A stretch of 64,000 bases of DNA from Rutstroemia sp. NJR-2017a BVV2 (GCA_002946415.1 NJPS01000013.1:186001-250000); one strand, 5' to 3'. Shown: positions 34,245 through 46,478, counted from the first letter of the stretch. A program made the numbers and translations. The notes: generated from the sequence alone by a model not told the origin.

Positions 34245-35089
34245 TGTGAAACAGATGGGTTAGATATGGATGACACGAATGGATGTATTGGGAATGAGTG
34301 GCTATACATGGGGATTGGGTAGATATAAGGATTTGATGAGGCGTTCTAGGTATATATTTTGTTGTCAATAAGTAGGTGATACATCGTTCGTAGAGATGAG
34401 ACTTACGTTTTAGAATAATGGTAGATCAAGACACTTACAGATACGCCCTTTGAGACGACGAGCACACCATTGTTTCAGCAGGGTTATATCCTCGAGCAGT
34501 GTTCTTTTATTTCCTTCTGTGGCTAAAATTCGACCCTACAACACGCAACACAGAAGTAGATTTCTCAAAGGTCTGGTGGGCACTGAGTTTACTCGCTCCA
34601 CTATCACCTCCCGAAGGCTATGGAGACGCGCTGAGCTAAGGATTGACCTTAAACTCTTGACTGAAGAGATGTCGACAAAATCACAAGTGGAAAAGACTTC
34701 CTGCCCTGGGTCCCTGATCCCACGGTTTCACACTTCCCTTGGAAGCTACTCGCATATGCGGAGGCTTCATATACACGCTATGTTGGTGCAGCAAGTGCTG
34801 TAAGATTACAGGCTCGGTGTGAGCAGCTTAAGTATTGCATTCTATCTATCTATCCATCCACACGCTAGGATGGCCAGCAAGTGCTACAAGATGACAGACT
34901 CTGTGTGATAACCTTGAGCATTGCATTCTATTTATCTATAAATTATCTAACCGACCCGAGAACGCCTTCCAACTCCTTACAAAAATCAACGTGTGCATAA
35001 TACAGGTAGTCTAAACAATCAGCCTGGAAGCCAAAACCACTTCTCGACGTTTCCCTTCGCTCTCTGTTGTGTGTCTCGCTTTGGTGGTC
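34245..35089. other. Intergenic region with a diverged tandem duplication
   Basis: No gene is seen. Two related ~67-bp segments (about 34787-34853 and 34873-34938) share AGCAAGTGCT...ACAAG/TAAGAT...ATTGCATTCTAT with mostly transition differences, followed by CTAT repeats. Confidence 0.5.
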
Positions 35090-35859
35090 TTACGAGCCGT
35101 ATCCAATAAGTCTATTGCCTCCTATAGGAACATTAGAAACGTCGAAGATCATTTTCTTTTTGAAATGCCTTCCAAAATCCCTTTCCGTAGTTTTCCTCTC
35201 TAGAGGTCTTGCTATAAATGCGTTAGCACAAAGCTATTAACTCTTCTGGGCTTTCTTTTCTATGAGGGTTACTTACGCACGCCCCTCGCGGAGCTGATCC
35301 AGCTTTTTTCATCGTCTGACTCGATCTGCTTGGTACTATTGGAGCTTCGGGAAGCATGTTCCGCCTTCTCAACGTCTCTGTTGCGCTGCTGTAGAGACCT
35401 CACGGCTTCCTTCGCTGTTTCCCTATATTTCGCCTTTTCCTTTTCGCTCACTTCTTCTTTGCCCGTTGCTGGAAATATTTGAACAAGGTGAAAGCCGATA
35501 GTTTGTGGTCGTCAAGTGTCGAAGCTGTCAAATGTAGTTGAGAAAGAAGACTTCAATTTGTATGATGTGCCTTCCCTTCCCACCCTCCCACCGCTCATAT
35601 TTATGCAAGCTCTTGACATCCATGCATCTCTTGTTTAATGGTGTACTCACTGGCATTAAGTTGAATGGATCGTCGGATCATGGCTAGAGAGAAATCCTTC
35701 GCGGTCCTCGTGACATCCTTACGGTAACAAATTGTTTCGATGGCCGTAGGCAATGACCACTTGGCAACGCATACGACGTCGTATCCGAGGTGGATATTTC
35801 CGGCATGCTGGGGGACTGAGCTTGACTTTTGGATTTCATGGGTTTCCCGTTCGGATCTG
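35090..35859 (-). CDS. Unrecognised gene, 5' end unresolved
   Basis: Three minus-strand exons fit together in phase: 35859..35651, 35468..35277 and 35211..35090, with acceptors TTAATCCAG, TATTTCCAG and a GTGCTAAC branch before TTATAG. The encoded C-terminal ~170 residues read ...GYDVVCVAKWSLPTAIETIC... then a charged helical segment EKEKAKYRETAKEAVRSLQQ and end RLIGYGS. The upstream exon carrying the start was not found; an in-frame stop lies just before 35859, so a splice is required there. No domain is recognised. It is co-oriented with the gene at 36061-36988 and could be its continuation, though the phases I tested do not join. Confidence 0.45.
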
Positions 35860-36060
35860 CTGGATTAAGAGTCAGAGGGGTCATGTGACGAGTTGGTCGC
35901 GTTGGTGGTCCAGGTTAGGATTATACTGTACTGCTCATCGGAACCAGTCAGTTTCATTGAAAGCTCTCCTGGATTACTAACGAATATGTAGGCTTTCTGC
36001 TGTCACTATGCTGCGCTCAATGATCCCTCCTTTCCCATCCATACCTCATATTTCACGCGA

Positions 36061-36988
36061 CTATTTGCGTGGATCTCCATCACCGCCTGAACGGCGATGA
36101 GATTGGTGACGATCTCGAGAATGATGACGATCTCGAGAATAATGATGAGTTCCAACATCATCGCGTGGACGGCCATGAGATCGGGGACCATCTTCAGAAT
36201 GACGATGAGTTTCAACATCACCTCTTCGTTTCTCATTTTTTGCCTTTGTATCACTGCTGCCCTCTGCACCATTATTCATTAGCTTTTATTCCCCACTGAC
36301 AACATGATCGAGTCTCACTTTCTTCTTCCTTGTAAACATGCCTCAGATTTGGGATACCTTCGGTATTCCGACGTTCAAGGCGTTTGTGCTTCCCATAAGA
36401 AGTGTGTTGCTGCCTCCGAGCTGGTTTTTCTTGCTCTCTAGCTAATATCCTTTCTTCTTCTTCTTTTTCTCTTCTTCTCTTCTCTTCTCTTGCGTTCTTC
36501 TCGTCTCTTTCTCTCTTCTCTTTTTCTTCCTTTTCTTCTCTTCTTCTCTTCTCTTCTCTTGCGTTCTTCTCGTCTCTTTCTCTCTTCTCTTTTTCTTCTC
36601 TTTCTCTCTCCTCTTCTCTTTCTCTTTCTCTGTTCTCCTCTTCTTCTTTCTCCTTTTTGCGATTGACTAAAAACTTTTTCTTGGCTTCGCCTACAGTTCT
36701 ACTGACTTTCTCTTGATATGCCACTTCTTGGGGGGTGGGTTGTGGTTCGGGATCGGGGTCCTTTCTATCTTGGCGAAGACTCAGACTACGGGTAAGCTTG
36801 GCAGGTTTTGAAAATTTCTCAATACGTGCAGTTCCTGGCTCGTGTTTGGATACCTTTCTCTCTTGGCGATGACTTGTTACACGGGTAATCATGGTCGTTT
36901 TCGAAAATGTCTCAATATTTGCAGATTCTGCAATGGATATGAATATGCGTCTTTGTAACAAGTGTACTTTTTGAACGAAATATCTCAT
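36061..36988 (-). CDS. Highly charged repeat protein, unrecognised
   Basis: Two exons, 36988..36319 and 36263..36061, joined across a 55-bp intron with GTGAGA donor, GCTAAT branch and GCAG acceptor; 290 residues if it starts at the ATG at 36988. The N-terminal part holds a loose duplication (NIETFSK...HRQERK and RIEKFSK...LRQDRK). A long Glu/Arg/Lys stretch follows, predicted helical, with two near-identical 23-residue copies of EKEKRERDEKNAREEKRRRE. The C-terminus is rich in His, Arg, Asp and Ser (HHYSRDRHHSRDRH), like SR/RD-type RNA-binding or splicing-associated proteins. The start is uncertain because an upstream splice near 36930 is possible. No family assignment. Confidence 0.55.
36470..36610. 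repeat. Two tandem 69-bp repeats within the charged protein gene
   Basis: TGCGTTCTTCTCGTCTCTTT and its flanks recur with a 69-bp period (near 36491 and 36560), giving two 23-residue protein repeats. The repeat keeps the reading frame. Confidence 0.8.
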
Positions 36989-38485
36989 CAATCAAAATAT
37001 TCATCTATTTCGCTGGAGTACCCTCCCCTTTTCTACCACGTCTTGTATCCCACAAATTCTGAGGATCATCATACAGTGGCTCATTCTACAAACATTCTAT
37101 CGTAAGCTTATCACATCTTCTCACAGTGTCTAATTATACAGACCTCACTCGCAGAATCAACCAGACCAGACGCAGTTCTATGAACCCAACATCTAACAGT
37201 GTACATCGCGAACACACAACCAGTATATATCAAACCACATCCATCAAAGACCCCCCTTTCACTTCACTTACACAAGCGCAATACCCTCATCACGCATAAC
37301 CAACTCTCCCCCCAAAAAAAGCCAACTCCCTCGCTCGGAGTCGCTCCCTTACCTTGTCCCGAAAAGGGGCCTCCTCGGCTAACCCTCTCTCAACCCCTGG
37401 ACCAAAAAAGAGGCCACTTACAACCCGAACCACAACCCAGTACTTTAAGCGCCAAGCTAGGTCTCCCTCGAGGTTACACACTAAGCCTAAAAGCTAAAAG
37501 TTCTGGACTATTACGCAGCGCAGCACCTACCGGGCGCTTACGGGCGGGAACTGCCGCTGCTGCTGGGGATGTTAGTGGTAGTGGAGATGGTGGCCGGCTA
37601 TGGCTGTGGCTGGTTGTTGGGGGACATAGGGGAGGTGAGGGCAGAGATGGTGGCGTTGGGTGATGTTGGTTAGGACTTCTTTACGTAGGGGAGGGTGGTG
37701 GGTTTGGTTTTGTAAGTTGAGTGAGACGTATACGGGGTTGGTGTTGATTTGTGAAAGATTCTGAGTATGGGTTGCCGGGCTTGCTGATTCTTGAAAGTTT
37801 CCGGTTAGATCTCTGTAATGAAATTCTAATATAAGGGAACGAGCAGGAAGGGAAAGATTTTAAGACGCACGCTGGAATGAAAAGATATCTACAGTCTACT
37901 TAAGTTGAGAATCACCAGAGCCATTCTCTCGGCTTACACCAGTTGGCTTCTCTTTTCTTAAAGATGTCTTGGTCTAGAGAGTGCCCGGACGGGCTCACTG
38001 GTGCTGGTGCTAATAGTTAGATTATGCATCTTCTAACTTAGCTAAAGAGGTGCGAGTGAACGAGTTTGGTGAGTGGTGAAATTGTTAATTGTAGGATGTG
38101 AGTATACTTAAATGACGCGCGTGAGGAGAACAAAAGACATTCTAAAGTAGTTGCATAGGCTTGTATGGGCTGAAGGGAATGGGTGATTCAAGTCAATAAG
38201 ATGAGAAAATGGAGGCGGCGGGGTTCGAAGCCAGGTCAGTATATCCCACTGACTTGATATAGCCCGACTGTGCTTCGGTCAATACATCCCGGCTATTATT
38301 ATCCAGATTCACTCGCGGGGGAGGGCAGGATAGCCCTGCTGATAACATTTGCTAGGACCACGTATGTGACCACCCATAACCTTGTCAAGAGCTAGACACA
38401 ATAAAGATTTTGATTTGCGTACGCCATCATAATATTATATACTCTAACAATAAAGCTAAAAACGCCAATTACATTTCGCATTTTC
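36989..38485. other. Intergenic region, no gene supported
   Basis: A stretch at about 37300-37670 is more GC-rich than its surroundings and open on both strands, but the translations are unstructured. GGGGTTCGAAGCC at about 38220 recalls a tRNA B-box, but no cloverleaf can be drawn around it. Confidence 0.4.
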
Positions 38486-39907
38486 CTACAACTGCTCATT
38501 GACAAACAACCCAGCCATTCCCTGTCCGGTACCAATGCACATACTAGTCAAAAGAACCTTCTTCTTCGTTCTTCTGCACTCGCTAAGACCAGTGACGATC
38601 TGTCTGGTACCAGTAGCACCCAAAGGATGACCCAGTGCAATGGCACCTCCTCTTGGGTTCATCTTCTCGTAAGGAAGTTTTAATGTATCCCTGCAGTACA
38701 CAGCCATCGAAGCAAAGGCCTCGTTGACCTCAATGACGTCGCAGTCATCGATGGTGATGTTGTATTTGGCGAGAAGTTTGGGGATGGCGAGGGATGGGCC
38801 GATACCCATAATTCGTGGAGCGAGACCTGTTACGGTGGCTCCAACGAATTTGCCTAGGATTGGTTGGCCGAGTTCAATGGCCTTGGATCTCTTCATCAGA
38901 AGAACGGCAGCGGCTATGGGATGTTAGCAAGTTCTTCAAGGGCGTGTAAGATATAATACATACCTCCATCTGTGACCTGACTGGAGTTTCCACCAGTTGA
39001 CTTGTCACCGAATTGTGGGAAAGCTGGACGGATCTTGTTCAAGCTCTCGAAGGTGGTTCCGTATCTTGGTCCCTCATCCTTTGTCAAGGTAACCTTCTTG
39101 ACCTCACCGGTTTTTGGGTCCTTCACCTCAGTGACGATAGGAACAATCTCATCATCGAACCATCCCGCCTTCTGGGCAATTTCCGCACGGTTGTAACTCT
39201 CGGCAGCGTATCTGTCTTGCATTTCACGGGAGATGTTGAAGTCCTTTCCGACGTTCTCTGATGTTTGTCCCATGGGTTGCATGCAGTCATTGGCCTCCGG
39301 GTTCTTGAGAATCTCTGGGTGGAACGGCTCTTCCAGTTTGTCGCCACCAATAGACATCATCTCTGCGCCCATGGCAATACCAATCTCAATGCTTCCTTCC
39401 GCGATTTGATTGGCAATATCTTGTGTAGCTTTAAGGCCTGATGAACAGAATCGATTCACCGTCGAGGCGGCGGTGGTGTTGGGGAATCCGGCAGCTAAAG
39501 CTGCGGCGCGAAGTTTGTATGCTCCTTTACCATCGCTGACCTATACGTCTATAATCAGTATTGTTGCAGTAGAAGAACAGAGAGCCAGCTTACGTTGCCA
39601 CAGCAGATATCTTCGACAAGTTGAGGGTCGAGGTTGGACTTCTCCCTAACTTTCTGGAGGAGAGCGTATTGGAGGTATTCGAGCTTTGTGTCTTTGAATC
39701 CTCCCTTGAATCCCTTTGCAAGCGGTGTACGGATAGCGAGCGTAATAACGATATCGTCGGCATTTTTGGAGGTTCTGCGCAGGACGGCATAAGCATGTGG
39801 TTACGAACGGAGGTGAGCTCAATGGAATGCTAGACTTACATTGATGACAGTCCTGATGAGCCAGGTGTCAAGTGCTTGACGATAGAGCTGATTCTTTCAA
39901 CGGCCAT
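38486..39907 (-). CDS. POT1: Peroxisomal 3-ketoacyl-CoA thiolase with PTS2
   Basis: Four minus-strand exons: 39907..39840, 39774..39594, 39540..38964, 38913..38486; 417 residues. It catalyses the last step of fatty-acid beta-oxidation, thiolytic cleavage of 3-ketoacyl-CoA to acetyl-CoA. Residues 5-13, RISSIVKHL, match the PTS2 nonapeptide (R/K-L/V/I-x5-H/Q-L/A), so import by Pex7 into peroxisomes is expected. The acyl-accepting cysteine is C115 in NRFCSSGLKA; NEAFA, GGAIALGHPLGATGTRQ and CIGTGQGMAG supply the remaining active-site loops. The PTS2 separates it from mitochondrial or cytosolic acetoacetyl-CoA thiolases. Confidence 0.96.
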
Positions 39908-40668
39908 TTTGAGTTCTGATTACACAATGTTCTTTTTGCTGAAGGATGTGGATGAATTGAGGTATTGTATTGTATGTGGCGGATGGAGGTGTTTTTGTAT
40001 GGAAATCTATGGCGGCGATCGGTTCTGGGGAAATGCCTCGGTACAGCGGCAGTTGAGACACCTCATGCCGACCCAACAGGGGTTCTGGGCGAATAGCCTA
40101 CACCTATCAAAATCTTCAAGTTTCTAAACTAGATTCTTTTACAAATTTCAGTTAAGGTAGAATAGTACTTTGAATTCGAAATCGGCCATGTCACTTTTCA
40201 TATTTAGAACTGTGCATCATACATTTAATATCAATTCTTAAAGCTCCAATACATGTCGGAGTTCGCACAGAATTCCGAAACCCTTCTGATTTGTCAGCCA
40301 AAGAAGCACCACGTGAGGAGCTCATGAAAGAGGACTGCAAGGCCGGAGTTCAGTAATCTTCGCTGACAAGTTCTACTGCGTAAGGAATTGTCTGATTTTC
40401 GCACAGTTAGAATGGTTACCACACATGCTATAGTTTTACACAAAGCCTACTGTTGCCTCTCTGTTGTCTCCAACTGAGCGCCACACCTGGAAGTTGCACA
40501 GCTCGAATCATAATCCAGAAGTAGCCGCTATAATTCGGCTACTTTGCAATGCACCGCCATTGATTGGTAACAATGTGGAAGAGTTAAAGTTGAAGTGTCC
40601 TAAGATTCTTCATCATTTGTAGCTAATGTTACATGGTCCTCCCCCCATAAATCCCCAGTATGGCTCCC
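39908..40668. other. Promoter side of thiolase and 3' side of mannanase
   Basis: No coding frame is supported. It probably holds the thiolase promoter (minus strand, reading from here leftwards) and the mannanase 3' UTR. Confidence 0.4.
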
Positions 40669-41910
40669 TCAGACTTTCTTCTTCGACATGGCTTTTGCAT
40701 GATCTGTTCCCAGTGTAACGTATTCGGCGCTTCCATAGTAGATAGTATTTACGTCACTAAGAGATGCTGGATTAACGCTCGTACCATTCGGTCCAAACTG
40801 CCAAATCTGGTCCGCAGCGAGTCCTGACTTGAGAACAGTGGCTTGCCTGTATTATCTGGTTAGCAATGAAAGACTACGGAGTGCCGAAAGGATAGCTTAC
40901 CATGGTGCTTCCGTCTCAGTATGATTATAAGGGAACGGTGTACCATATTCCTCCAAAATGGCAGGCTTTCCAACGGTCTTTGCAGCAGCATCATGTTCTT
41001 CGATCCAAGTGCTACCCCATGTGTAATTGTAACCCCAGCTGTTAGGGTAAAGATGGAAGACTCCGTAATCCAGTGTCTTAATCTTCAAGTTTGCCACCCA
41101 ATCAACCCCTTCGGCGCCACCATATCCATATGAGCCATCACCAATACCATCCGCGGGAGCAAACCATCCCTCATCGCCAAGTGTTACCATGTGGTTTGAG
41201 TCGAGTGATTTAATGTATTTCGAGATGTTGGTAGCCCAATTGGTGATAACAGATGTAGCGCAGCCATTGCAGCGAGGTTCATTGCCCAATTCCCAAGCAA
41301 AGATTGCGGTGCTGCTTCGATAGCGTGTGACGATTGTTTTGACGTAGTTTTTATAAACCTTCTGGCAGACTGAATCGGTGAAAAAGGTGGTAGCAGAGCA
41401 GTTAAATGCAGCTGTGTAGGCTGCGATGCCACCATAGTCACCCCAATTGTTAACGAAAGGTAAGACCAGTTTCAATCCATACTTCGAAGCTGCGTGAACC
41501 ACATAGTCCAGCCTTTGGAGACCATCCGGACCATAGTTTATGTATGCTCCAGTGGAATTAAGGATTTGGAAGTAGACAGAGTTTGGGTCTGTATTCATGG
41601 AAGGTGGAGGTGTGTTCGCATCACCGAACCCCCATACACGGACGATCTTGTATCCTGTGGCAGCCATTTGGGCGAGGGAAGTATCGACATCGCTGTTAGA
41701 GGAAAGATGAGCTAGCCACCAAGCATTGGTGCCAGCGAAGTATTGAACTTTGCCATCGATGTTGAACAATCGACCCGCAGGTTTGGCGTACGATCCATAG
41801 GAATCAATTGAATAAACCGAAGCGGGCTGTGCGGCCGAGGCATCCGAGGATACCAGGGGATAAGCCCAGGCAAAGGAGAACAGAGAGAACGATGTCAGAA
41901 ACAACTTCAT
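40669..41910 (-). CDS. Secreted endo-beta-1,4-mannanase, GH5 subfamily 7-like
   Basis: Two minus-strand exons, 41910..40901 and 40846..40669; 395 residues. Residues 1-16 (MKLFLTSFSLFSFAWA) are a signal peptide. The mature enzyme has the GH5 mannanase signatures YFAGTNAWWLAHL, ATGYKIVRVWGFGD, ELGNEPRC with acid/base Glu at about 211, and ILEEYGTP with the nucleophile Glu at about 321. It should cut beta-1,4-mannan or galactomannan backbones of plant cell walls outside the cell. No carbohydrate-binding module is present. Secreted mannanase is typical of plant-degrading or plant-pathogenic fungi. Confidence 0.94.
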
Positions 41911-43717
41911 GTTGTAGCACAGGCAATTGCTTTGGTGATTAACATTGAAGGATGGGAAGACCGTTAAGTATGCAAAATCATCTGAAATAAATTTGCCGCT
42001 CCGGATCATTCCAAGCCCCGGATCAAGCCACGGATATGTTGAATGCATACGGATTCTCATATGTGGACACCCTGATGGACGATATAGATCACGGGAAACA
42101 TCGTCCATCCATGAAACTCATATAGAGTTTGACCCAAAATGGTTAAAGGCCACACTGACCAAGAGATACTAAAGATCCTCCCTTTTAGCCGCAGCGGAAA
42201 GTGTGCCTCCGCATTTTGAAATGGGCAAAGAATGAGTTTCCCCGGATATAATCCCCACAAACTGCTCTCGGAGGCTGAGCATGAATCCACAGAAATCATG
42301 CCTTGCGGCTTCATGCGGAGGGAGGTAGGTACACGCACGCCCGCAATCTAAGAAGGTTGCGCCGAAGAAAAGAGGGGTATCAGATTCTGTCCATTCAGGA
42401 AATTTTCCGCTGTGTTTGGAACGACATCCAAGAGATCATGGGGTAAAGGATGTTCGGCTCGAGATCCGTTGCCGTACCAAAAATTTGGGAAGCAAAGAAG
42501 GAAAGGCAGATATTCAGAGCATGTATGAAGACACGAGAAGAAATACTCAAGTAACCAGTAGCAAGCACGATATCAAACATTCGGTCAAACGCATCGCAAG
42601 GAAACCGAACTGGGAGAGCTAGGTCCAAACTGCTGAGCACAAATTAGACATGGTGGGAGTTGCGTATCTCAGAAGCTGCTTTCCATGTCCATCTAACAGA
42701 AATGAGAGAAACACATAGATCGATAAATGAGAGAAACTTGGCATGTTGACGCGTCTTACGAAGACACTTACTGTAAGACGGCTCTCAGTGCAGGCTGGCA
42801 TAAACAATTCACTACCGACCGCATCGACTTACCTTGGAATAGGAGAAATGACGAGTGGCTTGATAGCACCATTCATTGCGCGCGCAAGACAAGACGAAAC
42901 CACTCTTCTCGCTGCAAAGTCAAATATTCCCTGATGCTTCCTAGCCATCGAAAACTAGGCCGCGTTGTTGTCAAGTTCCATCCCGCATCAAGTACGTATG
43001 TTAGAACGATTGGCTCTTGGTTTTGTGGCGGCGAATGTCCTATGTCTTGAAAAACACAGTTCGAAGACACGGAAGATCGATAGGCACGAGGAATTTGGTC
43101 GCAGTTATCTAAAGGGATAAAGGAACACATTAGAATCTGCAGAGTAGAAGAGGGGAATGTAGATTGTTGGATGGGGGAGCATACCCATTGAGCCTGCATG
43201 CAATGATTTGTCGAGGGATAAAAGAAGACGGCCACTACTCGAGGGGGAGCCCCAACATTGCTGTCAGAGAGCTACAACAGAATTCCTGAACTCGAAAGAA
43301 ATCCACGGCAGAAGTGCTCATCGCGATGGCACGCTTTCATGATTCGAGGTTGTCGCTAACGTTGATTAAAAGATGACCGTCAGAACAAACAGTAGCTTTC
43401 GCGACTGCGAACGGTTCGCGCTAAGCCCGATCTAGACATCCACCTCACTACCTTCTTCCTCTGCAATTTTTGAGCTTCGCAGCTTTCCATTAATTGAAGT
43501 GATTACTACAGTACTGAGCTTTGCGAGTATGGCGCAAGAATTGCAATATAAATGTTCGACTGCTCTCATTGGGAGGTGACAGCACACGTGCTGATGACGT
43601 ACAAAGGCGCGATCATCTACCCCACGGCCAGTGTTACGTTATAAAGCAGTCGTTGGGGAGGGGCAACTTCGAATTCTTCAGTCATACTGTTGTCTATCAC
43701 AGGTGCTGTTGACCAAG
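41911..43717. promoter_or_regulatory. Divergent intergenic region between mannanase and GST genes
   Basis: 1.8 kb with no supported gene. It contains the upstream regions of both the minus-strand mannanase and the plus-strand GST gene. No clear TATA box or known operator was identified. Confidence 0.4.
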
Positions 43718-44618
43718 ATGAGTGACTCAGAAATCATCCTTTATGACCTCCCCAGCAAAGGACGCTGTGCCTGCTGGTCTCTAAACCCATGGAAGAGTGC
43801 GTTACCCCTCCATCCCTCACTTTTTCGGGCACCTGTTGACTAGTACTTCCCAGCCCGCCTGGCCCTCAATTATAAAAACATTCCTTACAAAACCGAGTGG
43901 ACTGAGTATCCAGATGTTACCCCGAAACTGAAATCCTTGTTCGTCCGACTCCTTTCTGATTACTTCTCCCGTCGCTAATTATATTTCAGCGGTCTCCCAC
44001 CAAACGAGTCTGGCTTCCCGTATTCCATTCCCGCAGTCCGTCTCCCAGATGGAAGTTACCTCCAAGACTCCAAGCCCATAGCCTACAAGCTTGAGTCACT
44101 ATACCCGGCTCCCGAGTACCCCTCACTAAATCTTTCTTCGCCCCTTCATGAGAAAGTGCAGGAAATCATCCCAAAAGTCATTATGCCCATTCGACCAGTA
44201 TGGATGTCACCTATTACAACAGGGCTTTTGAATGAAAAAAGTGCCGTGTATTTCAACGAGACGAGAGAGAAGACTGTGGGCATGCCATTGTCCGAGTATG
44301 GGAAGAAAGAAGGGGGCGAGGAAGTTTGGGCGAAGGCAGAGCCTGGGGTTAAAGAGCTGGCGGAGATATTGAAGGCTAATGATAGTGGGCCATTTGTTGA
44401 GGGTGAAACTCGTGAGTTCAATGAACCCTCGGAGAGCTTGAGAGTAAATGCTGATTTACCTTTTCTTAGCATCTTACTCGGATTTCATTATTGTAGGCAT
44501 GTTACATTTCCTGAAGGTCATTGACGAGAAGATATACGAGAGAATTGTTGGCATGGATGATTCCCTCGCGAAGGTATACGATGCTTGCAAACCTTGGCTG
44601 AAGAGGGATGATCACTAA
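43718..44618 (+). CDS. Glutathione S-transferase family protein
   Basis: Four exons: 43718..43796, 43854..43938, 43990..44411, 44470..44618; 244 residues. Splice sites were chosen because they restore NPWKTRLALNYKNIPYKTEW and ETPSYSDFIIVGMLHFLKVI, both family hallmarks. The N-terminal thioredoxin-like half runs to about residue 90, with the cis-Pro region AVRLPDGSYLQDSKPIAYKL. An all-helical C-terminal half follows. The protein should conjugate glutathione to electrophiles or act in metabolite processing, in the cytosol. The N-terminal RCACWSLNPW contains two cysteines near the usual catalytic position, so Cys-type chemistry is possible. It is most like fungal GSTs that act beside secondary metabolism, but no such cluster is evident on its left side. 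Confidence 0.9.
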
Positions 44619-46175
44619 AGGCATGTAAATATGGATGAAAGATCTTCATATACTTCTCAAGCATGAAAAATGAAAGCTTCTGTATTCGCTCGTACGCATC
44701 GAAGCCACGGATTTTAGCGTTTCCTACAGTATGGGGTATTTATTATTGACTGCTGGGGAAACTTAGGATTCTAACTGGAAAGCTCCCTGCTTATGGTCTG
44801 CTGATATCTGAGAGCAGCAACTCCATCGCATTGCGTACGAATGGGACCGGTAACGAAATCTGGAAAAGGACCCAGCGGTACATTTTCTACTGATTTCAAA
44901 GAAGAATATAGAGGAATACGTCGCTGGAAGCGCATCATCTATGGGGTCTTACCATTCCGGAGGAGCTTTAAATTAGCGACGCCTAGCTGTAATTACAGTA
45001 TCCGTCCAACGATGAAGCACCTTACTAATTTTGATGACCATCTCCCTCTTTTCTCGCAGCCGGGTGGGCGTACAAGGAGCCAAAGAACCGGGTTGCGCTC
45101 GGCCCTCCCTCCCGAGGTCACCCACTTGATCTTCGAACAGAAAGGTGGTGATACCTGAGCCATTATGGAGCCAGATTGACTTCAGGATCGCTTGGCTTCG
45201 GCTCTCGACCGAATTCCCGGGCTGGAGGTTAAGTCAACCTTCACGATCATAAGCCGAGGGCCTCTATGTGCCACTTTCACTGGAATATTCCCTTGAGGAT
45301 GTTCATTGACTGGAGACTCCGTATACGATGGCTGTATTTTATCAACGGCTGTGATGCTTTAAAGCAGTTATACAAGCAGGAGTGAATGATGGAGGGTTTT
45401 GCAAGCGGTGTTTTCTGGTTTAAAAGGGGGTGGTCAAGCCAACCGACAGAAAGGCCCTTATTCATGGTTTCTAATGTCATGGGAAACCAAACTGCCCTGA
45501 GAACGCTTGGTAACATTGTAATGCCGCCTCTCGGACTTCGAAGGTTCTACCACTGGGCTAGGTCAAATGACACCAGGGTTCATTTCGTGGTGCTCGCCTT
45601 TGGGAAGCAGTTACTTCCGGCGCCAGCACTTATTATGCTCTCCCAGACTGGATCAATAATATCTGTCTCACTATGGGGGTTAGAGAGGCCGTGGGTAGTG
45701 TTCTGGTCGGCCACGAAACATAATTAGGCGTGCAAAATGGGTCAAGAAGGATGGAACCGCTGGTGACTTATCTCATCCTTACATATCACATATGAACGAT
45801 GGCTACCTTAGATGGGAAAACTGTTAGAAGTCGAATCCTTCTAAATCACAACATTCCCCGTGATGAAGCGTTGTCTCCGGTCACAAACACACTCACGAGT
45901 TTTGAACATATCGATTGATTAGTCATTGCATATACAACTGTTGGACCTCAAAGCAAACGTCGGCGAGACGAAATAGGAAGGAGGGGCGGGGAATATGTAA
46001 TCGAATTCTAGAACGAGATACATAAATTTACGAGCTCTTATTATTATCAAGCATTGAACCATGCATTCTTGTGTTTGCCGCGTCAAGCCTCATGATGCTA
46101 ATCTGCAGATTGCTATGTATGAACGGCGAGCCTAATCGAGGAGATTTTCAAGCTTTTCCGTGATAGACAACAGGG
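44619..46175. other. Intergenic region with a possible F-box gene fragment
   Basis: Apart from the short F-box-like segment listed next, nothing is supported. The frames after it are broken by many stops, consistent with decay. Confidence 0.4.
45054..45161 (+). pseudogene. Possible F-box protein fragment
   Basis: A short frame reads GLRSALPPEVTHLIFEQ, resembling the start of an F-box (LPPE-x-x-x-x-IF). It is stopped soon after, and the downstream ~600 bp show protein-like pieces in shifting frames with stops. Probably a degraded F-box gene; the assignment rests on one short motif. Confidence 0.25.
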
Positions 46176-46478
46176 ATGAAGCGGTGGCTAGTGCTCTTGC
46201 TGCATGCGACTACCATCAGCTATTCCCAAAGCACTCCGGCGTGGTATATTGCTAGCCTAGAAAAGGAGTGGTTCGAATTTTGCGGCAACGGAATAAAAAC
46301 TGGCAAGGAATGGCCATCGAGTGTCCAACTACAAACTGAAAATAGCAGACTTACACATAACCTTGGAATCGTAGACGCCCGGGGCCGGCAAATTCGTGAA
46401 CACGGTTGTTTGTTCAGATTAACCAAATCTGGCAAATATCCTGGTGAAATAGATCGTTGCTCAAGCATCTTCTCATAG
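46176..46478 (+). CDS. Candidate small secreted protein
   Basis: A single-exon ATG frame of 100 residues. The N-terminus MKRWLVLLLHATTISYSQS is basic then hydrophobic and ends at a plausible signal-peptidase site. The mature part is Trp- and charge-rich with three cysteines (FCGNG, HGCLF, DRCSS). It matches nothing I recognise. It could be a chance frame or a lineage-specific secreted peptide. It lies 217 bp before the peptide transporter on the same strand. Confidence 0.35.
   Translation: MKRWLVLLLHATTISYSQSTPAWYIASLEKEWFEFCGNGIKTGKEWPSSVQLQTENSRLTHNLGIVDARGRQIREHGCLFRLTKSGKYPGEIDRCSSIFS

Noticed and set aside
36402..36716. Ser/Leu/Phe-rich plus-strand frame resembling a hydrophobic protein
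   Set aside because: Complement of the Glu/Arg/Lys repeat of the minus-strand gene; a composition artefact.
38195..38300. tRNA-like GGGGTTCGAAGCC element
   Set aside because: No acceptor, D or anticodon stems could be paired around it on either strand.
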